From Smallanthus sonchifolius (lineage: Eukaryota; Streptophyta; Magnoliopsida; Asterales; Asteraceae), in NCBI GenBank assembly GCA_023525975.1, contig CM042040.1, positions 54,777,486 through 54,841,485 of the forward strand: a stretch of 64,000 bases of DNA, in the 5' to 3' direction. Below the pieces are notes generated by a model. That model did no database searches. It saw only the letters and a list, made by a program, of their open reading frames with translations, and was not told the origin of the DNA. Of the stretch, positions 21,952 to 32,280 are shown piece by piece; within the stretch, counting starts at the first letter, position 1, and each line of letters opens with the position of its first letter. A program made the position numbers and the translations under genes.

Positions 21952-23230
21952 CACCTAAGCCTAGCAGTGAAGAGGCTTGTCATTTAGTTGATATGACTAA
22001 GGGTGATGATCAGGACAAGGATCCTGAAGCCGGACCGAGCGGAAGTGAGCAACAATCGTCGGCTTGGGCGATTGTTCCCATTTCTGCAATGCCTATGGCT
22101 GAGGGGGAGTCCACTCAGAGTGAAGGTGGAGGTGACAATAAAGGAAAGTCGGTGGCTGACGTTCTGAAAGATCTATCTGGCGACGTGTCGGATGATGTGA
22201 TCTTATTCTTAGAGCTAGACTATTCCAAAGAAGCACAGATCGAGGCTCTCTTCAATCTGGAAGTGGGAGAGATCGACTCTGGTGACAACTGGGATGAGGA
22301 AGATGATGATGTGGTAATCGAAGTTCCCAAGGGCGACGGGGAAGGAGAGTATGAGTTTGAAGATGGAGAGATCTTCGAAGTTCCATCCTTTGAAACTCAT
22401 CTTGACACAGGTTCAGTCGAGACTGCTAGTACTGTTGAGGCGTCGACTAAAGCCTCCCCTGCCGACCCTACACTTGTGGATCCAGAGGCACAGAAAGACA
22501 AACAAATGCCTGCAAGTTCATCGAAAGATCCGGCTCCTGTCTGTCAAAAGACTTCAATCATAGACAAACACGGAGCGACGGAGATGATCTTAGTTGTGAA
22601 GTTCGAGGAGGATAATAAGTTATTTGCAATCAAGCGAGCTGGGGGGGATCAATACTTGAAACCAACCAGCGAAGCTTTCAACTCCTTTCCAAGATACGAC
22701 CTCGTGAACCTAGTAAACCGAGAGCTGCTGGGTCACTCAAATCACACAGTAGCAATGGGTTTGTGGCAGGTCCTACAGCGAGAGGTAAGATCTGGTAAAT
22801 TCGAAATGTTTAAGCCTCAAGTGCCCAAGCGAGTCAGGGACAAGAAGGCTAGACATCATGTGACTAATATAAGCTTAAAGAAACTGGTATACAAGCAAAT
22901 GTTGTGTGAAACCAAGATTCCCCTGAGCAAGTTATCTCAGGATATCCTCGGTAACATATGGTACTGGTACGTAGATCCTAAATCGGGCGAGGCAGTGGTA
23001 ATTGGAAAGGTGTGGTCCGATAGTGGAAGCTTAGTGGCAAGGGACTGATCAGGGTGTTTGATGAAGTCTGCTACATAAACTTCTCTGTGAAAGATCTGGA
23101 GGCGCTAGCTGAAAAGTACTGCATGTACACGGACAAGTGGACAAAGTTCCTTGCTTCTAAATACGACAAGGTGATCAAGTTCTTCCTTGACTACAAGAAT
23201 AAGATGGAAGCTAAAGTTGGGGAACAGTGA
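21952..23230 (+). pseudogene. Cop-A1 extra ORF, C-terminal part
   Basis: This continues the frame left at 11646. An acidic, low-complexity stretch (SGDNWDEEDDDVVIEVPKGD, GEYEFEDGEIFEVP) precedes a conserved C-terminal region: NKLFAIKRAGGDQYLKP, a Lys/Arg-rich segment near 22820-22860, and ILGNIWYWYVDPKSGEAVV. Cop-C has the same blocks (KLFALKRSDGVQYLKP; FLGNMKWWYVDVNTGEA). The frame ends with TGA at 23046-23048, but the neighbouring frame carries on to a stop at 23228-23230 with protein-like sequence (INFSVKDLEALAEKY), so a frameshift near 23043 is likely. Function is unknown. Confidence 0.78.
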
Positions 23231-23258
23231 AGACCGAAGACAATCCAGAGCTGTTGTC

Positions 23259-23269
23259 AAGGGGGAGTT
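23259..23269 (+). promoter_or_regulatory. Cop-A1 polypurine tract
   Basis: AAGGGGGAGTT directly before the 3' LTR. Cop-C has AAGGGGGAGTC in the same position. Confidence 0.92.
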
Positions 23270-23427
23270 TGTTGAAGTACTTTTGTGTGACAGACACTCT
23301 GGATAGTGTCTTAGCTTTTGTACTTGTCTTGTATGTATTAGTCTTTAAATGTTAGTGTCTGTATGTATTAGTTATCGAGTTGTAATTTCTAATGCATGTT
23401 ATTGTTCTATATTTTCTCTAAGTGTTT

Positions 23428-23592
23428 TACGCACTTAGCATGTGCGCAGGAATAACTTCCTGCGGACTTAGCAAGTACGCACTGCGTACTTAGCAAGTAC
23501 GCACTGCGTACTTTGCTAGTACGCAAGAATACTCTGCGTACTTGCTAAGTACGCATGAACAATTTTCCCTGCGCACTTGTTAAGTGCGCAGA
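23428..23592 (+). repeat. Palindrome array in Cop-A1 LTR
   Basis: About six copies of GCGTACTTAGCAAGTACGC and variants (GCGCACTTGTTAAGTGCGC), with 3-15 base linkers. It ends 12 bases upstream of the TATA box. Cop-A3 has four copies in the same place. Confidence 0.93.
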
Positions 23593-23604
23593 GATCAGGT
23601 CTAG

Positions 23605-23612
23605 TATAAATA
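23605..23612 (+). promoter_or_regulatory. TATA box in Cop-A1 LTR
   Basis: TATAAATA followed by GGATAGG, identical in the Cop-A3 LTR at 56495-56502. It sits directly after the palindrome array. Confidence 0.8.
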
Positions 23613-23824
23613 GGATAGGTTGACAGAATTTATGTACGCAGACATTTGCACTCAGTAGTATTCTCTCTGTAACCTTCAAGTTTATAATAGACGTATTTTG
23701 AAAGTGATTTCGTTATCGGTTTACTTTGTGTTGCTTGATTCTCCACCTAGTCACGGGCATTCCGCACCCGGTCCGACTAGTCACACACCCACACGTAGCG
23801 ATCCGAGACACCCGGGGACCTACA

Positions 23825-24553
23825 CCCTGCTCAAGATGCATGAGTTTTCTTTCAAAACAGTCACGAATATGATGCACTCTAATGTCTATGTGCTTAGTTT
23901 TAGAGTGTTGGATCAGATTCTTAACAATTTGCAATGCAGCTTCATTATCATAGAAAATAGGAGAGTCACAGAAATTCAAACCGTAATCCAGCAATTGGTG
24001 TTGCATCCAAATAACCTGGGAGCAACATGCTGATGCGGTGACATATTCAGCTTCGGCAGTAGAAGTCGAAACGGTGGTCTGTTTCTTGCACTTCCATGAG
24101 ACGAGTCTCTCCCCCAGAAACTGACATCCTCCAGTTGTGGATTTTCTATCCAGATTGCATCCTCCATGATCACTGTCAGTAAAAGAAAACAAGTTAAATT
24201 CCGAATCTTTTGGATACCAAAGGCCTAGCCGAGGCTTTCCCTTCAAGTATTTAAAAATTCTTTTGATAGCATTAAGGTGAGAAAGTTTCGGATTAGCCTG
24301 ATATCGTGCACACTGGCAAACCACAAACATGATGTCTGGACAACTAACGCTCAGGTACATTAACGACCCAATCATTGACCTATAGATATGTTGGTCAATC
24401 CCTGGTTAGCCTAGATCTAGAGTAAGAACAGGACGTGTTGCCATAGGTGTTGAGGCCGGTTTGGAGTCTGCAAAATTGAACTTGAATAGAATGTCATTAA
24501 CATATTTTGCTGGTGAATTAGGATGTCGTCATCACTTTGTTTAACCTGCAACC
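23825..24553 (-). pseudogene. pol: Cop-B pol: RT end and RNase H, truncated
   Basis: RNase H of a copia element. Visible are MIGSLMYLSVSCPDIMFVVC, FTDSDHGGCNLDRKSTTGG, STSTAEAEYVTASACCSQV and KHIDIRVHHIRDCFE. The frame is cut at 23825, where the Cop-A1 LTR begins; codons read beyond that point belong to the LTR. An in-frame stop lies upstream near 24408, after the usual proline-rich link to RT. It once continued to the FADIFTKAFD-type end now off the window. Confidence 0.87.
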
Positions 24554-25183
24554 CTAGAAAGAAGGCCATTTGCCCATGGAACTCATTTCAAACTTTTTCT
24601 TCATGACTTCTTCACACTCTTTGCATAGTTCAACATTCGTTAATCCAAAGATGATGTCATCAACGTAGATTTGGACAAGAATAAGATCGTTTCCCAGCTT
24701 CTTGATGAACAGTGTTTGATCTATGGCTCCCCGAGTATAGCCATTTGCAGGAAGGTGCTCTGTCAGAGTGGCATACCATGCATGTGGTGCTTGATGTAAG
24801 CCATACAAAGCTTTGTCTAGTTTGTAGACATGATGTGGGTGATTTTTGTCTTCGAACCCCGGTGGTTGAAACACGTAGATTTCTTCTTGAACTTTTCCAT
24901 ATAGCAATGTTGTCTTCACATCCATTTGAAATACTTTGAAGTTCATGTACGAGGCATAGGCCAAAAAGATTCGGATGGCCTCGAGTCTTGCAACCGGTGC
25001 AAACACCTCTTCATAATCTATCCCTTCTTGCTGATAAAATACTTGCACAACCAGTCGTGCTTTGATCCGAACAATAATACCACTGTCATCTTTCTTATTT
25101 TTGTAAACCCAACGAGTACCAATGGGCAACTTGCCTTGTGGTAGCGGCACAAGTTCCCAAACCTTCAATTTTTCAAATTGCAT
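24554..25183 (-). pseudogene. pol: Cop-B pol: reverse transcriptase
   Basis: Copia RT fingers and palm: KLPIGTRWVYKNKKDD, GIDYEEVFAPVARLEAIRIF, FQMDVKTTLLYGKVQEEIYV, KALYGLHQAPHAWY and the catalytic VQIYVDDIIFG. Substitutions at normally fixed places (KTTLLYG for KSAFLYG) and a frameshift after MSSMGK, near 24560, show decay. The upstream start is not a true one; RT is cut from a polyprotein. Confidence 0.9.
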
Positions 25184-25477
25184 CAGCTCTTCCTACATAG
25201 CCTCCACCCAGCTTGCCTTACTCAAAGCCATTTTAATGTTCTTTGGCTCAATTTGAGATATGAAAGCGGAGTATAAGCAGATATTGATTACCCTAGATTT
25301 GCTTCTTGTTCTCACCCCATCAGAGAGAGGACGAATGATGTCTTCTACATGATGATCTTTATGAATTCTTGATTGTGGAATATCTTCTTCCTATAACATT
25401 TCAGGTAAGTTGGTGATCTGCTGATCTGCTTCTTCAGTTGTGGGAACCGTCTCCTCAATAACATTTGATTCAGGAAG

Positions 25478-25735
25478 TCAGGCTTGTGATGAATGATCAC
25501 TACCGCATGTATCATCTTCCTGTGAAGCAGTGCCGCTGCCAGATGCAACAGTCTCTTGAGAGGCAGGATTGCTACCAGATGCACCATTTTCTTGTGAAGC
25601 AAGATTGTTGCCAGATGCAACATTTTCTTGTGAGGGTGATTTGGGAGCTTTAGAAAACAAAGGTGATGCACGATCAGGGTCTTCATCTATTTTGTAATCT
25701 TCTGTGCTATATTTGTAGAAACTCTCATCTGTCAC
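25478..25735 (-). pseudogene. pol: Cop-B pol: integrase to RT linker
   Basis: A low-complexity, Ser/Asp/Glu-rich segment between integrase and RT. It contains SPSQENVASGNN and repeated variants of ASQENGASGSNP, produced by a 36-base tandem repeat. Such linkers are variable in copia polyproteins. Frames either side are broken. Confidence 0.65.
25516..25634 (-). repeat. 36-base tandem repeat in Cop-B linker
   Basis: Three units plus a part; the CCAGATGCA landmark lies at 25539, 25575 and 25611, a period of 36. The repeat keeps the reading frame (12 residues per unit). Confidence 0.9.
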
Positions 25736-26345
25736 ATCACAAGCATCAGACTAAACATTAAACAGCTTAAAAATTGAATCATAATCAAATAACCAATTTG
25801 GACCAGAATCCGCATCGGTTTTGTTGAGCTCATGTCAGTCAATGTAGTACGATTCCACAATCTGCTTTGTTCTCTTGTTGTACACTCGGTAAGCTGCCTT
25901 GCTGGACGAGTATCCAACAAAATAACATTTATCGGCCTTTGCATCAAACTTGGACCCAACAGTATCATTATGCAACAGTGTGCATAGGCATCCAAATGCT
26001 CTAAAGTGACCAACTTTCGGCTTTTGTTTAAACATGATCTCATAAGGAGTCTTCAATTGATGCTTCTTGAACAGCTCCCTGTTCTGCATATAACATGCAG
26101 TGTTGATTGCTTCAGCCCAAAAGAATACTGGAAATTTGGAGTGGAAATCATGGTTCTTGCAGCCTCTATAAGGGTACGATTTCTTCGTTCAGCAACTCCA
26201 TTTTGTTGAGGAGTTATAGAAGCACTGAACTGTCTTGCAATTCCCTTTTCAACACAAAAGCTATCAAGGACTTCGTTACAAAATTATGTGTCATTGTCAC
26301 TTCTGATAATATTGATCTTCAAGTTTAGTTGATTTTCAACAAGTA
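25732..26345 (-). pseudogene. pol: Cop-B pol: integrase C-terminal part
   Basis: Visible are the sections QNRELFKKHQLKTPYEIMFK, FGCLCTLLHNDTVGSKFDAK, KCYFVGYSSSKAAYRVYNK and, in another frame, similar remnants down to 25732. Between 26100 and 26345 the core with the second half of the catalytic triad is spread over broken frames. Stops follow after ESYYID near 25835. Confidence 0.8.
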
Positions 26346-26972
26346 TCAAGAACTGCTTAAGAATTTCTGCAGTCTCACTTTTCTTACTAAAAAAGAACAC
26401 CCAAGTAAATCGTGATAATCATCAGTAACAACAAGACAATAAGATTTCTTCTCAAGACTCATCATACTTACGGGACCAAACAGATCCACGTGAAGTAACT
26501 GTAAAACAGATTCTATTGAATTAAACAGCTTGGGTTTGTGTGGTCGTTTATGCTGTTTGCCTTTAGCACAAGAAATACATTTTTCAACCTCACAAAATTC
26601 TTTTAAAGGCAAACCGACCACGTGTGCTCCTCTAGCAATTCTATTTTGGTTTTTCAAATTTATGTGACCTAAACGACGATGCCAGAGCATGGAATCATTT
26701 TCAGACGCTTTTGAAAACAAGCAAGTATTTGTTAAAGCCGGCTCACTATTCATATCCAACAAATATGAGTCCTTACACCTCGGTGTTCTCACTAAACTCC
26801 ACTCCTCAGGGATGACAAACCCTGGTTTTAGAATCAGACATTCTTTATTAGTAAAATGAGTTAAAAAAATTTCGTCACAAATTTGAGACACACTTAACAA
26901 GTTGTGATTCAATTCAGACACATAATTTACATCTTCAAAACAGAGAGTACCATTAGTAACAGTACCTTTCAT
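26346..26972 (-). pseudogene. pol: Cop-B pol: pre-integrase and integrase N-terminal part
   Basis: GAG-pre-integrase domain (SMLWHRRLGHINLKNQNRIA) with the zinc-binding CISCAKGKQHKRPHKPK, then the start of the catalytic core (LLHVDLFGPVSMMSLEKKSYCLVVTDDY). The rest of the core frame is lost after VTDDYHDLLG. Upstream, ILKPGFVIPEE and similar sequence links to protease. Confidence 0.88.
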
Positions 26973-27130
26973 GGTAATTTGCTACCTTTATCGCATGCAA
27001 AGGAAACATACCCTCCATCAAACATTTTAATGTCGTGAAGTTGAGAGATGTCTCCTGTCATGTGCCGGGAACAACCACTATCAACATACTAGAGGTTGTT
27101 GACAGGCCCCCTAGCCTGTCCCTGCGTGGT
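26973..27130 (-). pseudogene. pol: Cop-B protease remnant
   Basis: The copia protease signature VDSGCSRHMTGD is readable on the minus strand near 27055-27095. An in-frame stop lies just before it and a frame break after YVSFAC. The AG|GG step at the start of pol (near 27119) is like that in Cop-A3 and Cop-D. Confidence 0.75.
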
Positions 27131-27138
27131 AGAACACA

Positions 27139-28350
27139 TTAATTAGTAACTGGAACCCAAGCCATGGTTGTCTTGGGTTGCCCTAAATCATCTAGGTATG
27201 AAACTTCTTGCAATTTCATATCTCTTTTGTCATTGAACTCAACTGGTTTTGTTTGTGCAATAGGTTTTCTTATCCAAATAGCCTTTTGTTTTTCAAAATT
27301 TGGGCTAACTGTTGGAGTGACTACCTTTTCTTTACCCTTTTCAGATTTTATGGGTTTCTCAACTTTATTTTGTTTATGTTTGAAAGCATTATTTTCTTTA
27401 ACAAGACGTTGAGATTTATGCACAAAACCAGTTGTTTTGTCCGATTGTTTATCATTGGGCCTTTTGTAAGGTTGGGCCATGTGTCCTTTAGAAATCTGTG
27501 GCCTTTTAAGATTTTTATCCCTTTGATTAACATTTGGATATCTACCAGAGTGTTCACGATTGTGAACGCAGTTTCGAGCAAAGTGTCCAGGATTCCCACA
27601 AACATAACACGTTTGCCTTCTCGAATACGGGGCATAGTATCTGGTGTCCCATGATGATGACCATTGAGGAGAACTAGTGAAGTAACCCGTAGTTTCACAG
27701 TTCCTAGAAAACCTTCTATCATGCATTTGATCCACATTATAATTTCTATGATTTGACTTGAAATTACTTTTATCAGCATTCCTAAAATTTTGTTCAAAAA
27801 CACATTGATGATTATCAAATTTAGCATAAAACTCGCTTTTGGTAAAACGTTGAGGCCTTTTCTTTGAATCAGACTGACTTGTGGATGGTTTACTGCTTTC
27901 ACGGTTTGACGAGCAGTTTTTGTTTTTGGTAAAATGATGATTCTTGCCATTCACAAACTGTGCTTTTTCATTTTCTAAAGTCCCACCTTTCACAAAGGTG
28001 GATTTCAAATTAGATTTTTTGTTGTTCTTAACAGCACAATTTTCAAAACCAACACTTAAACCAAAGTTAACAAAAGTAGCAGACTTAGAAAAACCAGACA
28101 AAGTATTTTTGAAAGACAAAGACTTTGAAATAAAAACACGATCCTCCTCCTCTTCATCACTCCCCCAATCCGCCACTATGCCCTCTACTAATCTTGTTGC
28201 CGCACAAGACTTAGAAGGGTCAGAAACGTTCACATGTTGTACCGAAGGACCACTAGTCACGGCAGTAGACTGTGTGGATGAAGAAGATTGAACTGGTTTA
28301 CGGCCTACACCATGCTCCCTTTCCACATCTTCATGTTGAACACTTGGCAT
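27139..28350 (-). pseudogene. gag: Cop-B gag C-terminal region with second zinc knuckle
   Basis: A long Lys/Asn/Ser-rich tail of a Sirevirus-like Gag, about 400 residues. An acidic patch (WGSDEEEEDRVF) is followed by a zinc knuckle CYVCGNPGHFARNC near 27570-27610, and the end reads KTTMAWVPVTN before the stop. Cop-A3 ends Gag the same way (KTTMAWVSKSN), so this is the natural Gag stop. It probably binds nucleic acid. The frame is open here but broken upstream. Confidence 0.85.
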
Positions 28351-28540
28351 GGGAGTAAAATTTCCATTGAAAGGATGTTCAACAGCATGATAGCCTAATC
28401 ATGGATTTCCTACTTTCTTGACTTGAGAGTATATCATGTCATAGACTACAGATCGAGAGTGGTCAGTTTTCTCGATAGTCAACTTAGTGTTTTGCCAATT
28501 GAGTCACAACATGATTCAGCTTTAAACTAAGATCGTCTAT

Positions 28541-28816
28541 TCATTTTAGTGCATCACGATAAAGACATTCCTTATTGCTAAAATCCATTTCAAGTTTTGA
28601 AAAATCAATTTTTCCTACATCAATTTTATCTTTAAACAATTTTTCAGAACGCTTGTACTCAGCATTGGCATACCTAAGTTGATTTATTTCTTTTAAGAGC
28701 AATTCATTATCATACTTATATATGTTTACTTTCTCAATACAGTTATTAGAACAGAAATTGGTATGTACCTCAGAGTCTTCAATCTTTTCCATGAGAACAT
28801 GATTTGACACCTTCAT
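28541..28816 (-). pseudogene. gag: Cop-B gag middle segment (coiled-coil-like)
   Basis: A charged segment with heptad-like leucines and isoleucines (NELLLKEINQLRYANAEYKR). It corresponds to the coiled-coil region between the two zinc knuckles in Cop-A3 (59127-59250) and Cop-D. Stops separate it from both neighbours. Confidence 0.7.
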
Positions 28817-28829
28817 CGACAGCTCATGA

Positions 28830-29031
28830 ATATGATCTCCCTAATCATATCCTGCAGTCTGCTGACTCACCAATGCTTTGCAATTTCCATCTGCAGTTTT
28901 CCCTTTTCTTTCTCATCTGAATTGCTTGACGAACTCCCCTTCTCCACTTTAGGCTCTAGGCATTCCCTAGCAAAAATGACCAGGTTTGCTGCAATTGAAG
29001 CATCTCATATTGGATTTGTCAAAACCTATCT
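28830..29031 (-). pseudogene. gag: Cop-B gag first zinc knuckle, at the Gyp-S junction
   Basis: Read from 29026 down: IGFDKSNMR, then CFNCSKPGHFAREC (CX2CX4HX4C) and an acidic tail EPKVEKGSSS. The upstream part of Gag is 16 kb away at 45526. The last five bases (29027-29031, TATCT) are the target duplication of Gyp-S. Confidence 0.85.
29027..29031 (+). repeat. Gyp-S target-site duplication, left copy
   Basis: TATCT directly before TGTAACATCC, repeated at 45521-45525 directly after GGGTCTTACA. Confidence 0.9.
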
Positions 29032-30446
29032 TGTAACATCCTGGAATTTGTGGACTAATGGGTCGGGTCAAGGATTTAACGGAGTCTCTTTTAACTGGAT
29101 GGGATTGTAAGGACTTTCACATAAAAACCATGTTATGGAAATTAAGAGGACCCGGTTAACCACTATGAGAGCGATTGGGATCGAAAGCGTGAATAGGAAA
29201 TATCAGGGACTAGAACGTAAACCTTTACCATTTAAAAACAAGTTAAACCCAAACCCTACGCCATTCGGCCTAGGTGTGTACTCGGCGGCTGGAAGGAGGG
29301 CTGGAGGTGGAGGGAGCCAAGATGACAGCGACCTCAAGAGGAAGAATCTCATCGCGAGAAAGGTAATACTCGTTTGTTTTGTTTCATATGCTTTATATCG
29401 ATTCTTGTTTGAGGGTCCCGATTAAGGGTTGGAGTTAGTTGGTCTAGGTCGTCGGTAGCCATGGAGTGGCAAGGATGGCCGACTGTGGAGGAGAGGGTCA
29501 CGGGTGTAGCGAAGTCCTTTTGGCAGTGAGAGGACAAGCGGCAACGCTCGACAATCGTTGTAACAGTGGAGGTGGTGGTACGCTGCTCGGGCCATGACAA
29601 GCGAGTGCGGCCAGAGCAATGGTAGCGTGGTGGCAGCGAAGGGAGGCGAACGACGGCGAGTTCAGTGTAACCGACTGCTGTCGGGATTGTGATAACCGGT
29701 TAGGATTGTTGTCCAACAACCGAGAATGAAAGGAGGAGGGCTGTGACGCGCACCAAGGGAGGAGCAATGGTGTCATTCGGCGGTCGGGACCTACTTTGGT
29801 GGTGTTCTACGGCGGTGAGCAGCTGGCAACAACAATAGTGTGATTCCGGCATGTATGGGGGCTTGGTGGAGAAGAAGAGGGCGACGGGTGTGGTGGTGTA
29901 CGACGGATAAGAGGAGAATGGCAAGGTGACCGGTACGACTAACACCCGAGTAGTCGTGAGACTTGGATTTGTGCATGACATCGGTTGCATGCATGCATAT
30001 GAAGGGAACGGTTCGTATTCGCGTGTTTTCATGGGTTAGGGTTGCATGGTCACGCGTGTGCATGTGCGAGACCCAGCTCGGGTACTCGGCTTCCAAACGG
30101 GTCAAGGATGGATTGATGTGTGAGCTATGGAGATAGGGTTCGATAAACCCTAAGGGCGAGTAGTAAATACCGGATATTAGGGTTTATTATTTATACGTTA
30201 TGCAGCGTATGTTTAGAACGTGTTCCGATCGCGTGATCACGCGTTTGTTAGGATTTGGATTCGAGCGTAGACAGACGAGTTGCAGAGAAAGTGTTTGGAG
30301 CGCCTTGGAACCTGTGAGTTTCTAATCCCCCTCTTTTAAACGTTTTACTATTTTGGGGCTATCGTACATACATTCACATGGCGTTAATGTAATTAATAAT
30401 GTTAAGGGTTTCGGGTTCTAACCCGACGTGCTTTGTGTCTAAAATG
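29032..30446 (+). repeat. Gyp-S: solo gypsy LTR, left part
   Basis: Starts TGTAACATCCTGG like the reading-direction start of the Gyp-1 LTR. Near 30310-30360 it has GTGAGTTTCTAATCCCCCTC and ATTTTGGGGC, the counterpart of a conserved block in the Gyp-2 LTR near 12280-12340. With the 69 bases at 45452-45520 it gives an LTR of about 1.48 kb with TG...CA ends and a TATCT duplication, but no internal gypsy sequence, so it is a solo LTR. Open frames on both strands in 29100-30100 look incidental. Confidence 0.82.
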
Positions 30447-30450
30447 AGTA

Positions 30451-30563
30451 TTAAGAGTCGTAGGGATAATGGTGTGCTAAAGGTGGATCGTTGGCATTAA
30501 GAAATGCACAGACATTGTGTCTCTTTACGAATAAGAGATCTATACCGAATGTGAGACTGTTAT
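30451..30563 (-). pseudogene. Cop-D extra ORF, N-terminal remnant
   Basis: Residues FGIDLLFVKRHNVCAFLNAN lie where the Cop-A1 and Cop-C extra ORFs have FLNRSRLHVALSANP-like sequence. The similarity is short and gapped, but the position (after spacer, array and acceptor) agrees. It ends at the junction with Gyp-S, so nearly all of the ORF is lost. Confidence 0.45.
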
Positions 30564-30740
30564 CTGCAAGAGTACACATTAATCGTGAGTTCAAAGATGA
30601 TTGAGATGTTTGTAAACGCGGATAAGCACAAAAAAACAAACGACTATTATTATAAAGATTTAGTCGAACAGATTTTAAATTTTGAAACCCTAGGTCTGCA
30701 GATTTTCAAAAATCATCCAGATGAAGTAGTGAAACGATAC
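30564..30740 (-). other. Candidate 5'-UTR intron of Cop-D extra ORF
   Basis: On the minus strand a donor-like CATCAG|GTATCG at 30740 and acceptor-like CTCTTGCAG ending at 30564 sit where Cop-A1 and Cop-C have their candidate introns. It is shorter (about 177 bases). Confidence 0.35.
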
Positions 30741-30944
30741 CTGATGATGAAGACGATGGTGACAACGGGGAAATCAGGTGATTAATGCTGATATCTTGCA
30801 ACTTAGACCGATGGCTTGAGAGATTTTGTGAATGACAGAGAAGGCGAAGAGGGTTTGAAAAAGACGAGTGAAAATCAGTATGAAGGGAGGGATTGATTAT
30901 GAAGGCTTTTAATTTTCGTAAGACAAAAGACAAAAATGCCCCTG

Positions 30945-31145
30945 TCGAAACAACTAGTTTCAATAGGGCAAACTAGTTTCAATATGAACAACTAGTTTTG
31001 ATAGTTCAAAGTAGTTTCGATATGCACAAAGTAGTTTCGATATGTCAAAGTAGTTTCGATATGCACAAAGTAGTTTCGATATGTCAAAGTAGTTTCGATA
31101 TGCACAAAGTAGTTTCGATATGTACAACTAATTTCGATAGTTCAA
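30945..31145 (-). repeat. TAGTTTCGATA repeat array before Cop-D extra ORF
   Basis: About ten copies of AGTTTCGATA, mostly as a 38-base tandem unit in which AAAGTAGTTTCGATATGCAC alternates with AAAGTAGTTTCGATATGTC. The same word occurs as palindromes in the Cop-D LTR (45180-45314) and leader (44311-44577). Confidence 0.9.
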
Positions 31146-31545
31146 AGAACAGAAATAAGACTAACATATATACACTGTTAAAACAGACTTACTATAGAAA
31201 TGAAATTATTCACAAGATATTTACACTTATCTTCTTGAAAAAGATCCAACATGAGATCAGATCTGGTCAGTCTCTTGAAACACTTCCTTTTGCAATTAAC
31301 TACTGTGAGTCCCTGAAGATAGCTGATATTTGTGCAAAGTAAACCCGAACATTTGTTTGTACTAAGATTTCATGTGATTAGAAGGTACCATTTAAGCAAT
31401 ATACAAGGTGTACCCTACATATTAAAATAAAATGATTTTGAAAACCTATCAATCCTCAAGAAGTACCCATCTTCATCCTATCATCTCTTTCTGATTAACC
31501 AAGGTACCGTCTTAGTAATGTCAAAGTACCACCAAAATAAAATAA
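31146..31545 (-). other. Cop-D post-pol spacer, no gene
   Basis: AT-rich non-coding sequence between two repeat arrays. Nothing recognisable was seen. Confidence 0.6.
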
Positions 31546-31790
31546 GATATCCAAGTGGATTTAGAAAATTAAAATAAAATATATCCAAGTAGATATTAAA
31601 AAAGGTACGAACATTCTAGATCTTTGCGTAAGCAAAACAGAAGAAGTCGTAAAATTATCCAAGCGGATAGAAAAATGTTGAGCACCCGAGATCTTTGCGT
31701 AAGCAAAACAGACGGGGTCAAATCATCCAAGTGGATGGGAAAAAGATGAGCACCCGAGATCTTTGCGTAAGCAAAACATACGGGGTCATC
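31546..31790 (-). repeat. Tandem repeat of about 70 bases in Cop-D spacer
   Basis: The landmark ATCTTTGCGTAAGCAAAACA occurs at 31620, 31691 and 31759 (periods 71 and 68). Each is followed by ATCCAAGTGGAT and GAGCACCCGAG variants, and further decayed units lie to the left. The palindromic TTTGCGTAAGCAAA is the core. TTTGCGTA also occurs at 32164 and 38277. Confidence 0.88.
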
Positions 31791-32129
31791 GGTGGTAAAT
31801 ATCGTTATATTGACGGTCACTTGGCGTATGAATAGGAATCCAATACGTAAGCCTGTATCTAATTGAATTGGTTTTCTTAGATATAAAAATGGGTTAGATG
31901 TTTCAATAATGGGTTCAAACACACAAGTATGAGATATATATATTAGGTTTTCACACTTCTTACAAGTTTTAACCATATGTCGGGCCTACCAGCTATACCT
32001 CAGTAAACACCATCGCTTTTGGTCTATTCCATGTCCAAGAGATGAGATCAGACACTATAATTTCTCAAAGGTCAGATTCAATTTTTTTTTTCTGCAACTC
32101 AAAACCACTTGTAAGATTATATACACAGC
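31791..32129 (-). other. Cop-D spacer next to body copy 1
   Basis: Non-coding. On the minus strand it includes a stretch (near 32035-32080) like the conserved post-pol spacer of Cop-A1 and Cop-C. It lies just outside the tandem duplication. Confidence 0.55.
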
Positions 32130-32280
32130 AATTTTTTTTAATATTATATTTCTCCCCCAAAAGATTTGCGTAGAAACTGTTGATAAAAATAAAATCTTTC
32201 CAAGTGAAAATCAGTATGAATGGAGGAATTTTCTGTGTCAATGAATCAAAATTTAGTAAATAAACTACTATTCACACAGA

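Larger units (their letters stand above)
7277..23824 (+). mobile_element. Cop-A1: Sirevirus-like Ty1/copia element, 3' half, split by Gyp-2
   Basis: Pieces 7277-11646 and 21952-23824 form one + strand element: end of RNase H, spacer, extra ORF, polypurine tract, 3' LTR. Its 5' part lies beyond Gyp-1, outside the window. The RNase H and downstream sequence closely match Cop-A3 at 63458-64000, and the LTR matches that of Cop-A3, so they are one family. At 23824/23825 it ends inside the RNase H of Cop-B. Confidence 0.9.
23270..23824 (+). repeat. Cop-A1 3' LTR (555 bp)
   Basis: TGTTGAAGTAC to GGGGACCTACA. It matches the Cop-A3 5' LTR (56204-56746) over its length, including CTCTGGATAG, the palindrome array, TATAAATAGGATAGG and CATTCCGCACCCGG. 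Confidence 0.95.

Noticed and set aside
29135..30105. Several open frames of 65-110 codons on both strands in the Gyp-S LTR
   Set aside because: Overlapping, antisense to one another, GC-driven, and inside a repeat. No recognisable domain.
30442..30446. AAATG as target duplication of Cop-D (AAATG also at 45452-45456)
   Set aside because: The left side of Cop-D is a truncation inside its extra ORF, not an LTR end, and five AT-rich bases can match by chance.
31596..31976. A 126-codon minus-strand open frame in the Cop-D spacer
   Set aside because: Largely a translation of the 70-base tandem repeat.
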